In this document: positions 5,990 to 8,536 of the stretch, piece after piece
Position numbering within the stretch: the first letter of the stretch is position 1
Layout: each line of letters opens with the position of its first letter
NCBI GenBank assembly: GCA_946479435.1
Contig: CAMLFX010000111.1
Span: forward strand, 1-8,536
Reading direction: 5' to 3'
From: an uncultured Sphingobacteriales bacterium
GTDB lineage: Bacteria; Bacteroidota; Bacteroidia; Chitinophagales; Chitinophagaceae
Length of the DNA: 8,536 bases
Translations under genes and position numbers: made by a program
Notes under the pieces: generated by a model
The model's input: the letters and a program-made list of their open reading frames with translations, nothing else
What the model was told of the DNA's origin: nothing
Database searches by the model: none

Positions 5990-7198
5990 ATGCCCGGAAC
6001 CGAACTATTTGGAGCAGAAGAAAGGAAAGAAGTAAATGATGTACTGGAAACAGGCATCCTTTTCCGTTATGGCCATGATGCACAACGCAACGGCCACTGG
6101 AAAGCCAAAGAATTTGAAAACGAAGTAAAAAAGATAACAGGCGCTAAATATGCGCATGCAATGAGCAGCGGTTCTACTGCGGTTGCAGCAGCGTTGGCAG
6201 CAGCAGGTATTGGTGCGGGCGATGAGGTAATTGTTCCTCCGTTCACATTCATAGCTACTATCGAAGCGGTATTGTTTATAGGTGCCTTGCCTGTATTTGC
6301 TGAAATAGACGAAACCCTTTGCCTGAGCGCAGAGGGTATCAAAAAAGCCATCACACCTAAAACCAAAGGTATTTGCCTGGTGCACATGTGCGGCGGCATG
6401 GCCGATATGGATGCCATTATGCAAGTGGTAAATGAACACAACCTGATATTGGTAGAAGATGCCGGACAGGCGTTTGCCGCATCGTACAAGGGCACCCCAA
6501 CAGGTTTGTTTGGGAAAGCAGGTAGTTATTCTTTCGATTTCTTTAAGATAGCTACAGCAGGCGAGGGTGGTGTATTGGTTACTAACGACGAGGAAACTTA
6601 CAACAAAGCAGATTATTATTCCGACCACGGACATAGCCACGTAGGTGCTAAACGTGGTATGGAGCAACATCCGATATTAGGCTTCAATTACCGTATAGGT
6701 GAGCTAAATGCCGCTGTAGGTGTAGCCCAAACACGCCGTGTGCCACAAATACGCGAAACGAACCGTAAGTACAAGAAGATGCTGGTTGACCTGCTTTCAC
6801 AAACGGAAGGTATTGGCTTTGCTAAGCTGGCTGACCCTGATGGTGACTCAGCAACATTCCTGAATTTATTAATGCCTGATACGGCTACCGCACAACGTGT
6901 AGTGGAAGAGTTCAACAATGCTGGTGTAGCAGGTTTCGATTACTGGTTCCTGAATATGTATCACTTCATTAACCAGTGGGATCATATCAAGGAAATGCGT
7001 ACGGCTTCTAAACTGGCTATCGAAGTATTGGGTGCACCACAAGATTATGCTAACCTGCAATTACCAAAATCGCAGCAAGTATTGGGGCGCCTGATATCAT
7101 TTGGTATCCGCTGCACATGGACTGAAGAAGACGTAAAGATCCTCGCAGCCAAAATATCCGATTGCGTTAAAAAAGTAGTTTCGGTAGCACATGCATAA
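5990..7198 (+). CDS. kdnA: 8-amino-3,8-dideoxy-D-manno-octulosonate transaminase KdnA
   Basis: PLP-dependent aminotransferase of the DegT/DnrJ/EryC1/StrS family (402 residues). In Shewanella oneidensis KdnA transfers an amino group from glutamate to the 8-aldehyde of oxidised Kdo, giving Kdo8N. The sequence follows the Shewanella protein as I remember it: the start M-P-G-T-E-L-F-G-A-E-E, F25-R-Y, A76-G-D-E-V-I-V-P-P-F-T-F, F103-A-E-I-D-E-T-L-C-L-S, V131-H-M-C-G, S211-D-H-G-H, D283-P-D-G-D-S-A and the Y318-W region. The PLP lysine is K186 in S181-F-D-F-F-K. D157 in the V-E-D-A motif should hold the pyridine nitrogen, and S60-G-S-T lies at the phosphate site. The next gene is its partner kdnB, overlapping by 8 bases, which strongly supports this function over a generic sugar aminotransferase. 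A candidate promoter lies 22 bases upstream. Confidence 0.9.
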   Translation: MPGTELFGAEERKEVNDVLETGILFRYGHDAQRNGHWKAKEFENEVKKITGAKYAHAMSSGSTAVAAALAAAGIGAGDEVIVPPFTFIATIEAVLFIGALPVFAEIDETLCLSAEGIKKAITPKTKGICLVHMCGGMADMDAIMQVVNEHNLILVEDAGQAFAASYKGTPTGLFGKAGSYSFDFFKIATAGEGGVLVTNDEETYNKADYYSDHGHSHVGAKRGMEQHPILGFNYRIGELNAAVGVAQTRRVPQIRETNRKYKKMLVDLLSQTEGIGFAKLADPDGDSATFLNLLMPDTATAQRVVEEFNNAGVAGFDYWFLNMYHFINQWDHIKEMRTASKLAIEVLGAPQDYANLQLPKSQQVLGRLISFGIRCTWTEEDVKILAAKISDCVKKVVSVAHA

Positions 7199-8270
7199 GA
7201 ATTTTAAGAACATTGAGAAAGTAGTTTACGGTCGCGGTAGTTTCGATACTATGGAGGGCATACTTGCTCCCGTACGCGAACAGAACGATCATTTCTTTTT
7301 ATTTATAGTCGACGATTATTTCAACGGCAAAGAATTGGCTAAACGCCTGCCTGCAACAGAAGCAGATGTTATCAAATTCATAGACGTTGATCCGCACGAA
7401 CCAACAACCGAGCAAATAGACAACCTGCGCGATGAAATATTGTCAAGCAAAGGTTTGCCATCAGGCGTTATAGGTATTGGTGGTGGCAGCATTATGGATA
7501 TTGCGAAAGCCATATCACTTATGTTTACGAACGAAGGTTCATCAACTTTATACCAGGGCTTGAACCTTATAAAAAAACCGGGCATCTATCACTTGGGTGT
7601 ACCAACTATTTCAGGTACAGGAGCAGAGGTTTCTATGACCGCAGTATTGACTGGACCCCAAAAGAAGCTAGGTCTTAAATGTGATTGGACTGTATTCAAC
7701 CAGGTGATACTGGATCCTGAATTAATAGCAAGCGTACCAACCGGTAAATGGTTCTACACAGGTATGGATACTTATATCCATTGCATAGAATCAGAAAGCG
7801 GTATCCTGAACAATGCATTTAGTCATGCGTATGCAGAGCAATCATTAAAGCTTTGCCGCGATATATATACGGGCCCTGATGCAGGACAAACACCGGAGAA
7901 TGATGATAAGCTGATGGTAGCCTCGTTAATGGGCGGTCTTAGTCTTACTTATTCTGAAGTAGGTGTATGCCATGCGTTGTCTTACGGCTTGTCAAAAATA
8001 TTAGGCGAAAAGCACTGCTATGCTAACTGTATCGCCTTTCAGCATTTGGAAGATTATTATGGCGATGCACTGATAGAGTTCAACGCTATGCTAAAGAGAC
8101 ACAATGTAACGCTGCCACAAGGCTTAGCTAAGAACTGGAGCGACGAGCAGATAACGGCTATGGCGCATGTAGCATATAATCTGCCACACATGTGGAACCA
8201 CGCCATTGGCCCCGATTGGAAAGAAAAAATATCTATTGATACTATAAAAGCGCTGTACCAGCGTATGTAA
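7191..8270 (+). CDS. kdnB: 3-deoxy-D-manno-octulosonate 8-oxidase KdnB
   Basis: Metal-dependent, NAD-linked alcohol dehydrogenase of the iron-type (group III) family, 359 residues. In Shewanella oneidensis KdnB oxidises the C8 hydroxyl of Kdo to the aldehyde used by KdnA. The start K3-N-F-K-N-I-E-K-V-V-Y-G-R-G-S-F is typical. The nucleotide site shows G97-G-G-S with D103, then P138-T-I-S-G-T-G-A-E. The metal ligands expected for the family are D193 and H197 (Y-T-G-M-D-T-Y-I-H-C), H261 (V-C-H-A-L-S-Y-G-L) and H275 (G-E-K-H). All four are present, so the enzyme should be active. Y121-Q-G with L126-I-K-K-P, and the F-Y-T-G-M-D stretch, are close to the Shewanella protein. Its ATG lies inside the end of kdnA (ATGCATAA, another frame), which suggests translational coupling. 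kdsA starts 2 bases after its stop. Confidence 0.9.
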   Translation: MHKNFKNIEKVVYGRGSFDTMEGILAPVREQNDHFFLFIVDDYFNGKELAKRLPATEADVIKFIDVDPHEPTTEQIDNLRDEILSSKGLPSGVIGIGGGSIMDIAKAISLMFTNEGSSTLYQGLNLIKKPGIYHLGVPTISGTGAEVSMTAVLTGPQKKLGLKCDWTVFNQVILDPELIASVPTGKWFYTGMDTYIHCIESESGILNNAFSHAYAEQSLKLCRDIYTGPDAGQTPENDDKLMVASLMGGLSLTYSEVGVCHALSYGLSKILGEKHCYANCIAFQHLEDYYGDALIEFNAMLKRHNVTLPQGLAKNWSDEQITAMAHVAYNLPHMWNHAIGPDWKEKISIDTIKALYQRM

Positions 8271-8272
8271 TT

Positions 8273-8536
8273 ATGAGCGCAAAAAAAATTGCAGTAGGAA
8301 ATATTAGTGTAGGTGCCGATGAGTTATTCCTTATCTCAGGCCCTTGTGTTATAGAAGATGAGCTGACCATGATGAAAACAGCAGAAATGCTGAAAGAAGT
8401 GGGCGAGCGTATGAACCTGCCTATCATCTACAAATCATCTTTTCAAAAAGATAACCGCAGCAACCTGAGCTATTACGATGGGCCTGGTTTGGATAAAGGC
8501 ATAAAAATACTGGCGAAGATCAAAGAACAATTTGGC
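8273..8536 (+). CDS. kdsA: Kdo-8-phosphate synthase KdsA, N-terminal part (cut by window edge)
   Basis: Cytoplasmic enzyme that condenses phosphoenolpyruvate with D-arabinose 5-phosphate to Kdo 8-phosphate, the committed step of Kdo synthesis. Only the first 88 residues of about 270-280 are in the window. Family marks are S22-G-P-C-V-I-E, Y53-K-S-S-F-Q-K-D-N-R-S-N and G70-P-G-L-D-K-G-I-K-I-L. C25 aligns with the metal-binding cysteine of the Aquifex aeolicus enzyme (C11); the metal-free E. coli type has asparagine there. A metal-dependent enzyme is therefore predicted. The usual F-D-K-A-N-R-S-S motif is altered to F-Q-K-D-N-R-S-N, but K59, N61 and R62 are kept. The start ATG is 2 bases after the kdnB stop, so the gene belongs to the kdn operon. 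The related DAHP synthase is less likely because the K-x-N-R-S motif is of the Kdo-8-phosphate type. Confidence 0.93.
   Translation, partial: MSAKKIAVGNISVGADELFLISGPCVIEDELTMMKTAEMLKEVGERMNLPIIYKSSFQKDNRSNLSYYDGPGLDKGIKILAKIKEQFG

Noticed and set aside
6005..6670. Long open frame of 221 codons on the - strand inside kdnA.
   Set aside because: It lies opposite a clearly conserved enzyme gene. Its translation is rich in Cys, Tyr and Phe, as expected for an antisense shadow.
5990..7198. Generic nucleotide-sugar aminotransferase (for example of the perosamine or ArnB type) instead of KdnA.
   Set aside because: The overlapping kdnB, the adjacent kdsA and waaA, and the close motif agreement with Shewanella KdnA all favour the Kdo8N role.
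7191..8270. Fermentative iron-type alcohol dehydrogenase instead of KdnB.
   Set aside because: The context and the KdnB-like stretches (K-N-F-K start, Y-Q-G with L-I-K-K-P, F-Y-T-G-M-D) fit the Kdo oxidase better than the ethanol or butanol enzymes.
1..8536. Defence systems, prophage, CRISPR, insertion sequences or integration sites.
   Set aside because: No transposase, integrase, nuclease or repeat array was seen. All sizeable + strand frames are accounted for by housekeeping or envelope genes, apart from the first small one.

Overview
The window looks like a chromosomal piece of a Bacteroidota genome, possibly Chitinophagaceae or a relative (inference). Three things support this: several candidate -7 elements fit the Bacteroidota consensus TAnnTTTG, the leaders are A/T-rich with no clear Shine-Dalgarno sequence, and the protein sequences look Bacteroidota-like. 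All eight genes I can support are on the + strand. There are no tRNA or rRNA genes, IS elements, CRISPR arrays or gene-free stretches over 300 bases. The longest gap is 141 bases.

Left part (1-3222). A small, AT-rich two-helix membrane protein of the STM3941-like type (71-550) comes first. It is followed by a full-length signal peptide peptidase SppA, 67K type, with both catalytic residues (657-2444). A strong intrinsic terminator closes sppA. A secreted single-domain fasciclin (FAS1) protein follows (2586-3143) and ends in a second strong terminator.

Middle (3183-4654). An iron-sulfur L-serine ammonia-lyase (SdaA type) starts at a TTG codon only a few bases after the fasciclin terminator. 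A -7-like element lies directly in front of that terminator, so its predicted transcript would begin inside the hairpin. The protein ends in a cysteine, as in the 'tail-in-mouth' enzyme of Legionella.

Right part (4678-8536). This is a block for the lipopolysaccharide inner core: waaA (Kdo transferase), kdnA (aminotransferase), kdnB (Kdo 8-oxidase) and the start of kdsA (Kdo-8-phosphate synthase), which is cut by the window edge. KdnA and KdnB are known from Shewanella, where they turn Kdo into 8-amino-3,8-dideoxy-D-manno-octulosonate (Kdo8N). Here the modifying pair sits between the gene that helps make Kdo and the gene that transfers it to lipid A. kdnA and kdnB overlap by 8 bases and kdsA follows after 2 bases, so these three are very probably one operon, with its own TAnnTTTG promoter behind waaA. 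The likely meaning is that this organism builds its lipid A-core with Kdo8N, replacing a hydroxyl by an amine next to lipid A. This is the most interesting content of the window.
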